The notes below the pieces were generated by a model, which saw only the letters and a program-made list of their open reading frames with translations, was not told where the DNA came from and did no database searches. This document shows positions 55,277-64,000 of a stretch of 64,000 bases of DNA, piece by piece; within the stretch, counting starts at the first letter, position 1; every line of letters begins with the position of its first letter. The DNA is from Serripes groenlandicus (taxonomy: Eukaryota > Mollusca > Bivalvia > Cardiida > Cardiidae). Where the stretch lies: the NCBI GenBank assembly GCA_031761405.1, contig JASEVX010000005.1, positions 36,347,198 through 36,411,197 on the forward strand, written 5' to 3'. The position numbers and the translations under genes were made by a program.

Positions 55277-55745
55277 TCATATAGAAAACAAGGAAACTAA
55301 ATTGCTTATTTTGTTATGAGAAATTCTTGGAAATCGTCATTTTTTAAATATTTTGCATATAAACTACAATGTTTTTGAATTAATGCAAAAACGAACTGTC
55401 TGAAAGTAAGTTGTCAATGATCATTGAACATGTTTGGCATGTGGAGAGAGAAGCTATATGTGTATTTTATTTGTAAGGTATTTACCAGTTTTGGTTTTGG
55501 ATTCATTTTGGTTACCTTTCTGCCTGTTATGGTAAGTTTACAGTCATCTGCTTTGAGAAACAAGTTATATATCTAAAAATTGGAAGTCTTTTAATTAAAT
55601 ACTCAGTAGAAAACATTGAGAGAAATGGAGTAATTATTTGAGCAATTTCTTATTTTCCTAAAATATTTTCCAAATTCATCTGCTGCAAAGACGTTAAATA
55701 TCATCTGTATTTGGGAGAGAGTTTATGTGCAATAGTTGCCTGCAC

Positions 55746-56114
55746 AGGAATATTTGATATATTTCATTGTGAACCAATCCGTGTATATGACTATTTATTA
55801 TATTTCAGTGTGAACCAATCAGTGTTGTAGGACTATTTATTATATTTCAGTGTGAACCATTTAGTGTTATAGGAATATTTATTATATTTCAGTGTGAACC
55901 AATCCGTGTATAGGACTATTTATTATATTTCAGTGTGAACCATTCAGTGTTATAGGACTATTTATTATATTTCAGTGTGAACCAATCCGTGTATAGGACT
56001 ATTTATTATAATTCAGTGTGAACCAATCAGTGTTATCGGACTATTTATTATATTTCAGTGTGAACCAATCAGTGTTATAGGACTATTTATTATATTTCAG
56101 TGTGAACCAATCAG
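55746..56114 (+). repeat. 41-bp splice-acceptor array, copy B, nine units
   Basis: Same unit as 39052-39345 but nine copies instead of seven, with its own variants (ACCATTCAG, ATTATAATTCAG). The last unit is the acceptor of the dead EGF-1 exon at 56101. Confidence 0.9.
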
Positions 56115-56248
56115 TGGCTATGGGTTATCAGTCTTTCTCCCAGGATACTACTACCCATGGTGGTATGATGGACCCTTCCAGGGATGGGAAATCGAACAGT
56201 CAACTGATTCAGAGTATTAATTCGGCTTTGACTGTATTAAAGAACAGT
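56101..56248 (+). pseudogene. EGF-1 exon copy, broken
   Basis: 148 nt against 166 in the parent exon. An in-frame 18-nt loss removes the segment with two cysteines (parent residues RRGGYQCVC region), and GAA to TAA at 56218-56220 is a nonsense change. The acceptor and donor (CAGT/GTAAGT) remain. It cannot make an EGF fold. Confidence 0.88.
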
Positions 56249-56953
56249 GTAAGTAGTCTTTGTTAACTCTAAGATCGCTAGCGGAGGGTTTTGCCGTTGA
56301 TGACATTTGCAAACATGATGTCATAGAGGATACGACTGGCGATTCTATATGATTTGATGCTGATTTGAGGATATTGGTGTGGAGAGATGCCTGAATCATT
56401 TATTACATTATGAGATGTGTTAACCCTTATGAAACAAATCTCCAGCAGACAACTTTGAAATCATCTGAAACCATTCTGCTGCAATAATAGGAAAAATTTA
56501 CTAATCACATTAACAATGATGGTTTGGCATTAACATTTTAATAAAATAGATTAAATGTTTTTACAATAATTATTTCAGTCACTGCTGTAGACTGTAAATG
56601 TTTAAGATAAATCTTCAATTTTTGAGTGTTTTTGAATCTCTTTAAAAATTGCTACAATAATATGATTAATGTTTTAAAAGTGCCCAAACATGCAGGCACA
56701 GTTTGACTCATCTGCATCAGACAACATTTGAAAGCATTGTAGAAACATGATAAAAATGAGGAATTTGTTCAATATTTGAAATTTCTCCGTTTGCAACCAT
56801 GTTTTCATCATTATTCAATATTTATATTTTGATTTGAAGAGATTTTTGATTACATATTTTCAAATGTTGTCTTCTGCCGATTCGTTGCTTTTGGGAAACC
56901 AAAGCAATCACTCTGTCAGCTGATATATTCATATTATGATTTTTCTGTTACAG

Positions 56954-57071
56954 AGGTGTTGTTACCATTGGTGTCAAACTTTCCAATCTAGACACCAATC
57001 AGTGTCCAGCAGCTTTCTATGTGGCCAACGCCTTTAAAGATACAGCGAAATGTGACTTCTGGTCGCAATAC
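56954..57071 (+). pseudogene. Linker-2 exon copy B1, open frame
   Basis: 118 nt with intact acceptor (TCTGTTACAG), phase and donor (TAC/GTAAGT). It reads GVVTIGVKLSNLDTNQCPAA with both cysteines kept. No neighbouring intact exon of the same gene is available, so it is listed as a pseudogene exon although it is not itself broken. Confidence 0.7.
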
Positions 57072-57600
57072 GTAAGTATAATATCTGATTATTTACTTCT
57101 GTTGACTAATTGTGCCATTCTACTTGATTCCTTGAGCAATGGCCTGACCTCATGCAAAATTCGTTTCATTTAATTGGTTTTCGTAGCTCTATAGAAGAAA
57201 GATTTACTGGTCTTTTCCTTTCCTTAGTACCAAAATTAACAATGCATTCGAGCATCCTCATTTTAGGGTTTTAAATATAAAATAAGCATTTTTTTGTTAG
57301 ACTTTTATAAAAAAGAAATAGGTCCTTAATATGTTGACGCAATGACATTTTGAGTAATTGATACACGCGGTTTACATCACATCATTTAAAACCATTGTTT
57401 GAAGGAGATTTAAACCAGGGAGCATGCAGTTCACAGGCGATGGAGATGACCGCAGGGGCTGCCAAGTTTTGGCACTGGCAGAATAATCACATGATAGAGA
57501 TAGTGGTTGTTCTCTAGTGCCATCACTTGTTGTTTTTACATGATGTCATACAGGATACGACTGGCGTTTCTATACGATTTTATGCTGATTGGGGATATAC

Positions 57601-57668
57601 CTCCAGCAGATTTTTATGTGGCCAAAACCTTTAAAAACACAGTAAAATGTGACTTCTGGTCGCAATAC
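57601..57668 (+). pseudogene. Linker-2 exon copy B2, 5' truncated
   Basis: Keeps only the last 22 codons (DFYVAKTFKNTVKCDFWSQY) and the donor TAC/GTATGT. It is fused directly behind a GGGAGCATGCAG unit, with CTCCAG as chance acceptor-like sequence. Confidence 0.75.
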
Positions 57669-57872
57669 GTATGTATAATATTTGATTAATTACTACTGTT
57701 GTCTAACTTAGCCATTCTTCTTATATCGTTGAGTAAATGGCCTGACATCATGCAAAATGAGTTTGGTTTAATTGGCTTCAATTAAAAATTTCTATAAAAG
57801 AAATATTGACTGGTCTTTTCCTTTCCTTAGAACCAAAATTAATAATTCTTTGGGCATCCTCAGTTTGGTGTT

Positions 57873-58102
57873 TTAAACCTTTCCCACGTACCCAAAATCT
57901 GTAGCAGAAGACGTTGAAAACATACCAGAAAGAATTTGAAAATTCCCTTTAAATGAAAGTGGAATAATAGAACAGAGTTGAAAACATGGTGACCAAAGGA
58001 GAAATTGCTCGTTTTAAGCAATTTCTTTTTTTGTCGCCATGTTTTCAAAAAGCCATCTATTGCAGAGGCATCAGAAAGCCTCTGTATGAGGGAAAGGGTT
58101 AA
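57873..58102. mobile_element. MITE family A, TTAA at both ends
   Basis: TTAAACCTTTCCCACGTACC on the left, GTATGAGGGAAAGGGTTAA on the right. Shares private changes with 59689-59918 (AATAATAGAACAGAG), so one arose from the other by tandem duplication of the surrounding unit, not by a new insertion. Confidence 0.88.
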
Positions 58103-59000
58103 AGAAAAAACAATAGCATTCCTTTGTTAGACTTTTATAAGAAAGAAATAGGTCCTTAATGTGTTGACGCAATGGAATTTTGAGTAATCATTGATGAAAG
58201 CGGTTTACATAACATCATTTAAAACCATTGGTTGAAGGAGAATTAAACCAGGGAGCATGCAGGTCACAGGATATGGAGATGACCGCAGGGGCTGCCAAGT
58301 CTTGGCACTGGCGGAATAATCACATGCTAGAGATAGTGGTTGTTCTCTGGTACCATCACTTGTGGGTTTTTCAAACATGATGTCATAGAGGATACGACTG
58401 GCGATTCTATATGATTTGATGCTGATTTGAGGATATTGGAGTGGAGAGATGCCTGAATCATTGATTACATTATGAAATGTGTTAACCATTATGAAATAAA
58501 TCTCCAGCAGACAACTTTGAAATCATTTGAAATCATTCTGCTGCAACAATAGGAAAAATTTACTTATCACATTAGCAATGATGGTTTGGCATTAACATTT
58601 TAATAAAATAGATTGAATGTTTTACAATAATTATTTCAGTCACTGCTGTAGAAATGTTTAAGATAAATCTTCAATTGTTGAATGTTTTTTAATCATTTTG
58701 AAAATTGTTACAGAAATATGATTAATGTTTTAAAAGTGCCCAAACATGCAGGCACAGTTTGACTCATCTGCATCAGACAACATTTGAAAGCATTGTAGAA
58801 AAATGAGAAATTTGTTCAAAACTTGAAATTTCTCCATTTGTAACCATGTTTTCATCATTATTCAATATTAATATTTTGATTTGAAGATATCTTTTATTAC
58901 ATATTTTCAAATTTTGTCTTCTGCCGATGTGTTGCTTTTGGGAAACCAAAGCATCACTCTGTCAGCTGATATATTCATATTATGTTTTTTTCTGTTACAG

Positions 59001-59118
59001 AGGTGTTGTTACCATTGATGTAAAATATTCCTATCTAGACATCAATCAGTGTCCAGTAGATTTCTATGTGGCCAACGCCTTTAAAAATACAGCGAAATGT
59101 GACTTCTGGTCGCAATAC
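59001..59118 (+). pseudogene. Linker-2 exon copy B3, open frame
   Basis: 118 nt with acceptor, phases and donor intact. It reads GVVTIDVKYSYLDINQCPVD, closer to the copy A exon than B1 is. There is no partner exon nearby. Confidence 0.7.
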
Positions 59119-59486
59119 GTAAGTATAATATCTGATTATTTACTTCTGTTGACTAATTGTGCCATTCTACTTGATTCCTTGAGCAATGGCCTGACCTCAT
59201 GCAAAATTCATTTCGTTTAATTGGTTTTCGTTGAGTAATGATTGATACAAGCGGTTTACATCACATCATTTAAAACCATTGTTTGAAGGAGAATTAAACC
59301 AGGGAGCATGCAGGTCACAGGAGATAGAGATGACCGCAGGGGCTGCCAAGTCTTGGCACTGGCGGAATAATCACATGATAGAGATAGTGGCTGTTCTCTG
59401 GTGCCATCACTTGTTGGTTTTTCATACATGATGTCATACAGGATACGACTGGCGATTCTATACGATTTGATGCTGATTGGGGAATA

Positions 59487-59557
59487 TACCTCCAGCAGAT
59501 TTCTATGTGGCTAACGCCTTTAAAAACACAGTGAAATGTGACTTCTGGTCGCAATAC
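59487..59557 (+). pseudogene. Linker-2 exon copy B4, 5' truncated
   Basis: Same break as B2 (behind CATGCAG unit and CTCCAGCAG), last codons DFYVANAFKNTVKCDFWSQY, donor TAC/GTATGT. B2 and B4 share the TGTAAAATGT/TGTGAAATGT region and donor, so they are duplicates of one truncated ancestor. Confidence 0.75.
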
Positions 59558-59688
59558 GTATGTATAATATCTGATTATGTTTGGTTTAATTGGCTTCAAT
59601 TCAATTTCTATAAAAGAAAGATTGATTGGTCTTTTCCTTTCCTTAGTACCAAAATTAATAATTCTTTGGGCATCCTCAGTTTGGTGTT

Positions 59689-59918
59689 TTAACCCTTTCC
59701 CGCGTACCCAAAAGCTGTAGCAGAAGACGTTGAAAACATACCAGAAAGAATTTGAAAATTCCCTTTAAATGAAAGTGGAATAATAGAACAGAGGTTGAAA
59801 ACATGGTGACCAAAGGGAAATTGCTCGTTTTAAGCAATTTCTTCTTTTGTCGCCATGTTTTCAAAAAGCCATCTGCTACAGAGGCATCAGAAAGCCTCTG
59901 TATGAGGGAAAGTGTTAA
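59689..59918. mobile_element. MITE family A, TTAA at both ends
   Basis: TTAACCCTTTCCCGCGTACC on the left, GTATGAGGGAAAGTGTTAA on the right. Tandem-duplication sister of 57873-58102. Confidence 0.88.
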
Positions 59919-60817
59919 AGAAAAAACAATAGCATTCCTTTGTTAGACTAACGGAATTTTGAGTAATCATTGATGAAAGCGGTTTACATCTCATCATTTT
60001 AAACCATTGGTTGAAGGAGAATTAAACCAGGGTGCATGCAGTTCACAGGAGATGGAGATGCCAAGTCTTGGCACTGGCGGAATAATCACATGATAGAGAT
60101 AGTGGTTGTTCTCTGGTGCCATCACTTGTTGATTTTTCATACATGATGTCATAGAGGATACGACTGACGATTCTATATTATTTGATGCTGATTTGAGGAT
60201 ATTGGAGTGGAGAGATGCCTGAATCATTGATTACATTATGAGATGTGTTTACCCTTATGAAACAAATCTCTAGCAGACAACTTTGAAATAAACTGAAATT
60301 TTTCTGCTGCAACAATAGGAAAAATTTACTAATCACATTAACAGTGATGGTTTGGCATTAACATTTTAATAAAATAGATTGAATGTTTTACAATAATTAT
60401 TTCAGTCACTGCTGTAGACTGTAAATGTTTAAGATAAATCTTCACTTTTTGAGAGTTTTTGAATCTCCTTGAAAATTGCTACAGTAATATGATTAATATT
60501 TTAAAAGTTCCCATGCAGACACATGTTGACTCATCTGCATCAGACAACATTTGAAAGCATTGTAGAAAAGAAGGAGAATTAAACCAGGGAGCATGCAGTT
60601 CACAGCAGATGGAGATGACCGCAGGGGCTGCCAAGTCTTGGCACTAGCGGAATAATCACATGATAGAGATAGTGGTTGTTCTCTGGTTCCATCACTTGTT
60701 GGTTTTCCATACATGATGTCATAGAGGATACGACTGGCGATTCTGTATGATTTGATGCTGATCTGAGGATATTGGAGTGGAGAGATGCCTGAATCATTGA
60801 TTACATTATGAAATGTG

Positions 60818-61030
60818 TTAACGCTTATGAAACAAATCTCCAGCAGACAACATTTGAAATCACCTGAAGAAACAAATAGAAAATCTCTTTTGGTTTAAAA
60901 ATAGATTTGAAACCATTGTGGCAAAAGGATAAATTGCTCATTATGTGCATTTTATCTTTTGTCATGTGTTTAAAAGTTGTCTCTTGCAAAGACATTTGAA
61001 AGTTTCTGTATGTGGAGAAGGGATAAGCAA
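60818..61030. repeat. MITE family A, decayed
   Basis: TTAACGCTTATGAAACAAAT at the left, ATTGCTCATTATGTGCATTT centre, GTATGTGGAGAAGGGATAA at the right. Counterpart of 43476-43630. Confidence 0.6.
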
Positions 61031-62350
61031 CTGTGAGAGCATTGAAGATACAGAGTGACAGAAATGTCATTAGACATTACATCTGATGCAGCCCATATTA
61101 TAGCTTGTTGATTGAATCAGTTTGTGGAAGTTCTATGAAGTAGCGAGGATTTCAGCGGTTTCATATTGAATAACTTACATGTAGCTCATTTGTAAAAATT
61201 ATTATTTACAAGAAATGTAGATAATTTAAGATTCATGAAGGATAGAATATTATATATTTGTGTTTTTCCATACTACTCTGTAAGCTGATTCTAATATGTA
61301 CCTATCATCAGATATAGCCTTGTTGAGAACAAAAGTAGATACTTTAAGGTTATTCATGCAACTGATAACATATTCAAGAGTTGTCTGTTTAACCTTGAAA
61401 AGTGGAGTTCTTTGCCCGAAACTATAAAACTCTTTAAACGTGCTCAGAAATGAACTCCATGCTCCAAATTAAACTTCTGATTGGTCAATTTCGAGAATGA
61501 ATATACTTCTGATCATTCTGCATGATACCTGAGCACAAATCATGAGTACAGATTAACCTTTTCCCTCATACGACAATTCTGTAGCAAACGATTTTGAACA
61601 TATTTTGTAGATGATTTAAGATTCATGAAGGATAAGATATTATATATTTGTGTTTGTCCACACTCTGTAAGCTGATTCTAATATGTACCCACCATCAGAT
61701 ATAGCCTTGTTGAGAACAAAAGTAGATATTTTAAGGTGTTCCATGTAATTGTCTGTTTAACCTTAAAAAGTGTAGTTCTGTGCCCGAAAATACAAAAACT
61801 CTTAAAACGTTCTTTGTGCTCGGAAATGAACTCCATGCTCCAAATAAAACTTCTGATTAGTCAATTTCTGGAATGAATATGCTTCAACCTGAGCACAAAT
61901 TCTAAGTACAGATTCAACTTTGATAGTTTTAGAGCTTGGTACACAGCTGGAAAAAATGCTTTGTATGAGCGGTTTTTGGCTCTGAAGACCATGTTAGTTG
62001 CCAAGGTTTCAAATGTCATATGTATCGAGGTGAAGGTTGAATAACCTCTCTGATATATATGCCTCAATTTAGACATTGAATGAAGAAACCCAGCTTCCAT
62101 TACAATCTTAATTGGAAACAATTTTTCTAACAATTTCTGCATGTATATTTGTGCATATCAACAAGGAGCTTAATAATTATGCTTCAGTTGATATAATAAT
62201 TTCTGTCCTTATCCAAATGTAGGCACTTTATTTTCTTATTTGAAGCAGATGACTTTTTAGAAATTGAATAGATAATTTTCTTACGATGCTTTGTTTTCTA
62301 TTTTGTCTTATAAAGATTTTCTAATTGCTTTTCTCAGATATTTTAAAAAT
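61030..62350 (+). repeat. Distal part of copy B with an internal duplication
   Basis: The stretch matching 43640-44160 occurs twice (61030-61620 and 61620-61920; both have AGCTGATTCTAATATGTACC and TCAGATATAGCCTTGTTGAG). Then comes the match to 44340-44740. Similarity ends at about 62350, just before where exon 6 would be. Confidence 0.75.
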
Positions 62351-62448
62351 TGTTTGCTTGAATCTGCATTGTTTGCAAAAACCTCAGTTACTAATTGCAA
62401 TTGATACTGAAAGTTAACATCATAATAGAGACTTTTGATGAGCTTGAA

Positions 62449-62545
62449 GAATCTGCTGTGACTGAGTGGTTAGCTTCTTGGATTTGACTAAGTACACGGA
62501 GGTCCAGATAAGGTTTACAGCTCTTTCACCCCACAATATCTCTCT
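62449..62545 (+). mobile_element. SINE family 2 head, fragment
   Basis: AATCTGCTGTGACTGAGTGG followed by TTAGCTTCTTGGAT matches the family 2 head (CCGCTGTGGTCGAGTGGTTA). The body is lost. Confidence 0.45.
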
Positions 62546-62547
62546 TA

Positions 62548-62643
62548 TTATCCAACCAAACCCTGTGTTGTAGGTACTCAAACGAATTATCTCAATGTGA
62601 CGATTCTTTTGAGTACCTATACAACATAGGGTTAGCGGATAAA
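62548..62643. repeat. Inverted repeat with ~35-bp arms
   Basis: ACCCTGTGTTGTAGGTACTC on the left pairs with GAGTACCTATACAACATAGG plus GTT on the right, with few mismatches, across a 25-bp loop. Confidence 0.8.
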
Positions 62644-62935
62644 ATAAGGATTTTAGATTTTGTAGTTTGTTTTTATTCCATCATGTGCAAATCAATATTG
62701 AGGCTTCTTTTTTATGCATTGCGTCAAACATTCGTCTTGTATATAACTGAAATAAAAACATTATTATAATGTTAAAAAAAAAAAACCGGTTAAAAAGAGC
62801 CAATAAAACAAATAAAACTAATGGGAAATATTTTTTCAAATTTGATAACAAATTAATGATTTTTTTGTTTTTCATTTTTAGATATGTAGAGCAATAGGAA
62901 AAGAGAAAAAAAGAGAAAAAAAGAGAATCATCAGG

Positions 62936-63032
62936 AACAACAACAACAACAACACCACCACCAACAACAACTCCCCCAACAACACTAACAACATCATCAA
63001 CAACAACATCAACAACATCATCAACAACAAAT
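62936..63032. repeat. AAC/ATC trinucleotide microsatellite
   Basis: (AAC)n mixed with ACC, TCC and ATC triplets. It produces a low-complexity minus-strand frame (Val/Asp-rich) that I do not regard as a gene. Confidence 0.9.
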
Positions 63033-63173
63033 GACAATGATGTAACTTTATTTAAATTTCTATTTTTGCTTTATTGTGATTTTTTTATTTTTTTATTGTA
63101 ATATTTGATGAAATGAATATACTCTTAATTGACTTAGTACCACCCTTCTTAGTTTCTCTTTCTCTCGTTTCAG

Positions 63174-63270
63174 GGACAGACACATGACAAGACCAAGTCA
63201 GAGATATTCCCATCAAGGGCAACATAATACAGATAAGAGACGGACTAAAAGCCTGTCTCGAAATTGTTGA
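63174..63270 (+). CDS. Possible alternative terminal exon (phase 2), low confidence
   Basis: A strong acceptor (TTTCTCTCTCTCGTTTCAG-like, ending at 63173) is followed by an open stretch in phase 2. Joined to the AG of exon 6 it would read R, then DRHMTRPSQRYSHQGQHNTD and end TKSLSRNC before TGA. AATAAA follows 28 bases later at 63298. It would replace the hydrophobic tail by a short basic one. It lies 17 kb beyond exon 7 and past the decayed copy B, so it may be an unrelated 3' exon or chance. Confidence 0.25.
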
Positions 63271-63297
63271 AATATTTTGTTAAATATGGGAACAAAA

Positions 63298-63303
63298 AAT
63301 AAA
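63298..63303 (+). promoter_or_regulatory. AATAAA polyadenylation signal candidate
   Basis: Within ACAAAAAATAAATAAACAAA, downstream of the candidate exon ending at 63270. It may equally be chance in A-rich DNA. Confidence 0.3.
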
Positions 63304-63464
63304 TAAACAAAAAAACATGCTGTTAAAAAATCCTCATTTTTTTACCTCCAAGTTGGTGAACGGCGGGAAACGGCATAACCGGCTAACAGAAAGAGCTACC
63401 AAACAAGAATAGAATAGTCTTTCCACCCCTAACCCTCTCCACTCTCTCAATTCATCCCCACATT

Positions 63465-63700
63465 ACTTGACCCATTCTCTCATATTGTCGCTTTTCTGAC
63501 ACCTCTGCAGCAGAAAACATTCTGACAAAAGGAGAAATTGAACACTTTCTGTTTTTGTCATAATATCTTTAGAACCTCCTCTCAATCCAATACCACATTA
63601 CTTGACCCCTTTCTCCCATAAAGACGCTTTTCTGACGCCTCTGCAGCAGACGGCATTTTGAAAACATTCTGGCAAAGAGAGAGTTTGTCAGTCTGGTCTG
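63465..63700. repeat. Two left halves of MITE family A in tandem
   Basis: TTGACCCATTCTCTCATATT with ACACCTCTGCAGCAGAAAAC, and TTGACCCCTTTCTCCCATAA with GACGCCTCTGCAGCAGACGG. Both are followed by part of the hairpin and no right end. Confidence 0.65.
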
Positions 63701-64000
63701 CCCCGACTCTCTCATCTGAAATTCCCATCCTGTAAATACAGTATTGGAAAAGCAGCATTACAATCATACACATTTGCTGTAGTTTGTATACAATTAGTGA
63801 ATCCATGATATACACGGACATTGTAAACTTAATACATCTTATATTTGTAATGGATTTGTACAAGTGTTTGAGTTGTGCTAGTCAAGTTACGGAACGGATG
63901 CATCTGGTATGCTATGACATGTGTGCTAGAAAAGTTAGGTTAGAAACTATTCTTGAACGAAATGGTGTTTCAAATTAATGTTAAGGCAAGCTTACGGAAA
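63700..64000. other. Window end, no gene recognised
   Basis: A 64-codon + frame (63784-63978) has cysteine and methionine but no recognisable domain or splice context. Confidence 0.4.

Larger units (their letters stand above)
57340..60830 (+). repeat. Tandem amplification of an intron-exon unit in copy B
   Basis: Successive blocks carry the CATGCAG unit (57340, 58165, 59225, 59960, 60571), then TTAACCCTTATGAAA, then TTTACTAATCACATTA, then (in some) a linker-2 exon. Block lengths differ because of MITE insertion and deletions. The last block lacks the exon. Confidence 0.75.
53110..62350 (+). pseudogene. Segmental duplicate, copy B of the Cache/EGF locus (decayed)
   Basis: Follows the order of 34270-44740 with gaps. 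It retains a dead EGF-1 exon, several linker-2 exons and flanking intron sequence. It lacks the Cache-2 exon, the EGF-2 exon, the tail exon and the copy A insertions at 36588, 37048, 39914 and 40262. Inside it, a unit matching 42350-43510 is repeated about three times (56430, 58510, 60270). Confidence 0.85.

Noticed and set aside
62681..63037. 118-codon minus-strand frame rich in Val and Asp
   Set aside because: Produced by the AAC/ATC microsatellite and flanking A/T-rich sequence.

Overview
The window looks like nuclear DNA of a bivalve mollusc. It is AT-rich and intron-rich, with canonical GT..AG exon borders. It is packed with tRNA-derived SINEs, TTAA-flanked palindromic MITEs, degenerate phrase arrays of the kind I recall from bivalve genomes, and minisatellites. 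I see no rRNA gene, no functional tRNA gene, no CRISPR array and no bacterial-style operon. The assignment to bivalves rests on repeat types recalled from knowledge; no search was run.

Layout. (1) 1-4 kb: a single-exon open reading frame of 789 codons (1540-3909, +), mostly low-complexity and apparently disordered; I do not recognise it. (2) 4-21 kb: repeats only. These include a perfect 747-bp tandem duplication (7179-8672), an inverted pair of one element (9505-11450 and 18110-18490), a 22-bp minisatellite of about 47 units (13092-14119), several SINEs, and one frameshifted coding-like remnant on the minus strand (about 16668-17143). (3) 21.2-45.8 kb: the main gene, + strand, reconstructed from six exons whose phases agree. 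It encodes an ectodomain resembling vertebrate GPR158/GPR179 but in duplicate: signal peptide, Cache 1, Cys linker, EGF-like 1, Cache 2, Cys linker, EGF-like 2. It ends in a short hydrophobic C-terminal tail and stop, with no seven-transmembrane region. Introns are filled with MITEs. (4) 45.8-53 kb: repeats, including a 26-bp minisatellite (49440-50225). (5) 53.1-62.35 kb: a degenerate segmental duplicate of about 34.27-44.74 kb. In it the EGF-1 exon is broken, the Cache-2, EGF-2 and tail exons are missing, and the linker-2 exon has been multiplied. (6) 62.4-64 kb: a hairpin, an AAC/ATC trinucleotide stretch, a possible alternative terminal exon with a polyadenylation signal, and MITE halves.

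How it fits together. The receptor-like gene appears to have grown by internal duplication of a Cache plus EGF module. Each module is one large Cache exon ending in phase 2, a linker exon ending in phase 0, and an EGF exon. Part of the locus then duplicated again downstream and decayed. The EGF-1 exon is preceded by a tandem array whose unit is its own splice acceptor plus first codons, so array growth multiplied 3' splice sites. One apparent 1-base frameshift lies just after the signal-peptide segment. It must be resolved before calling the gene functional.
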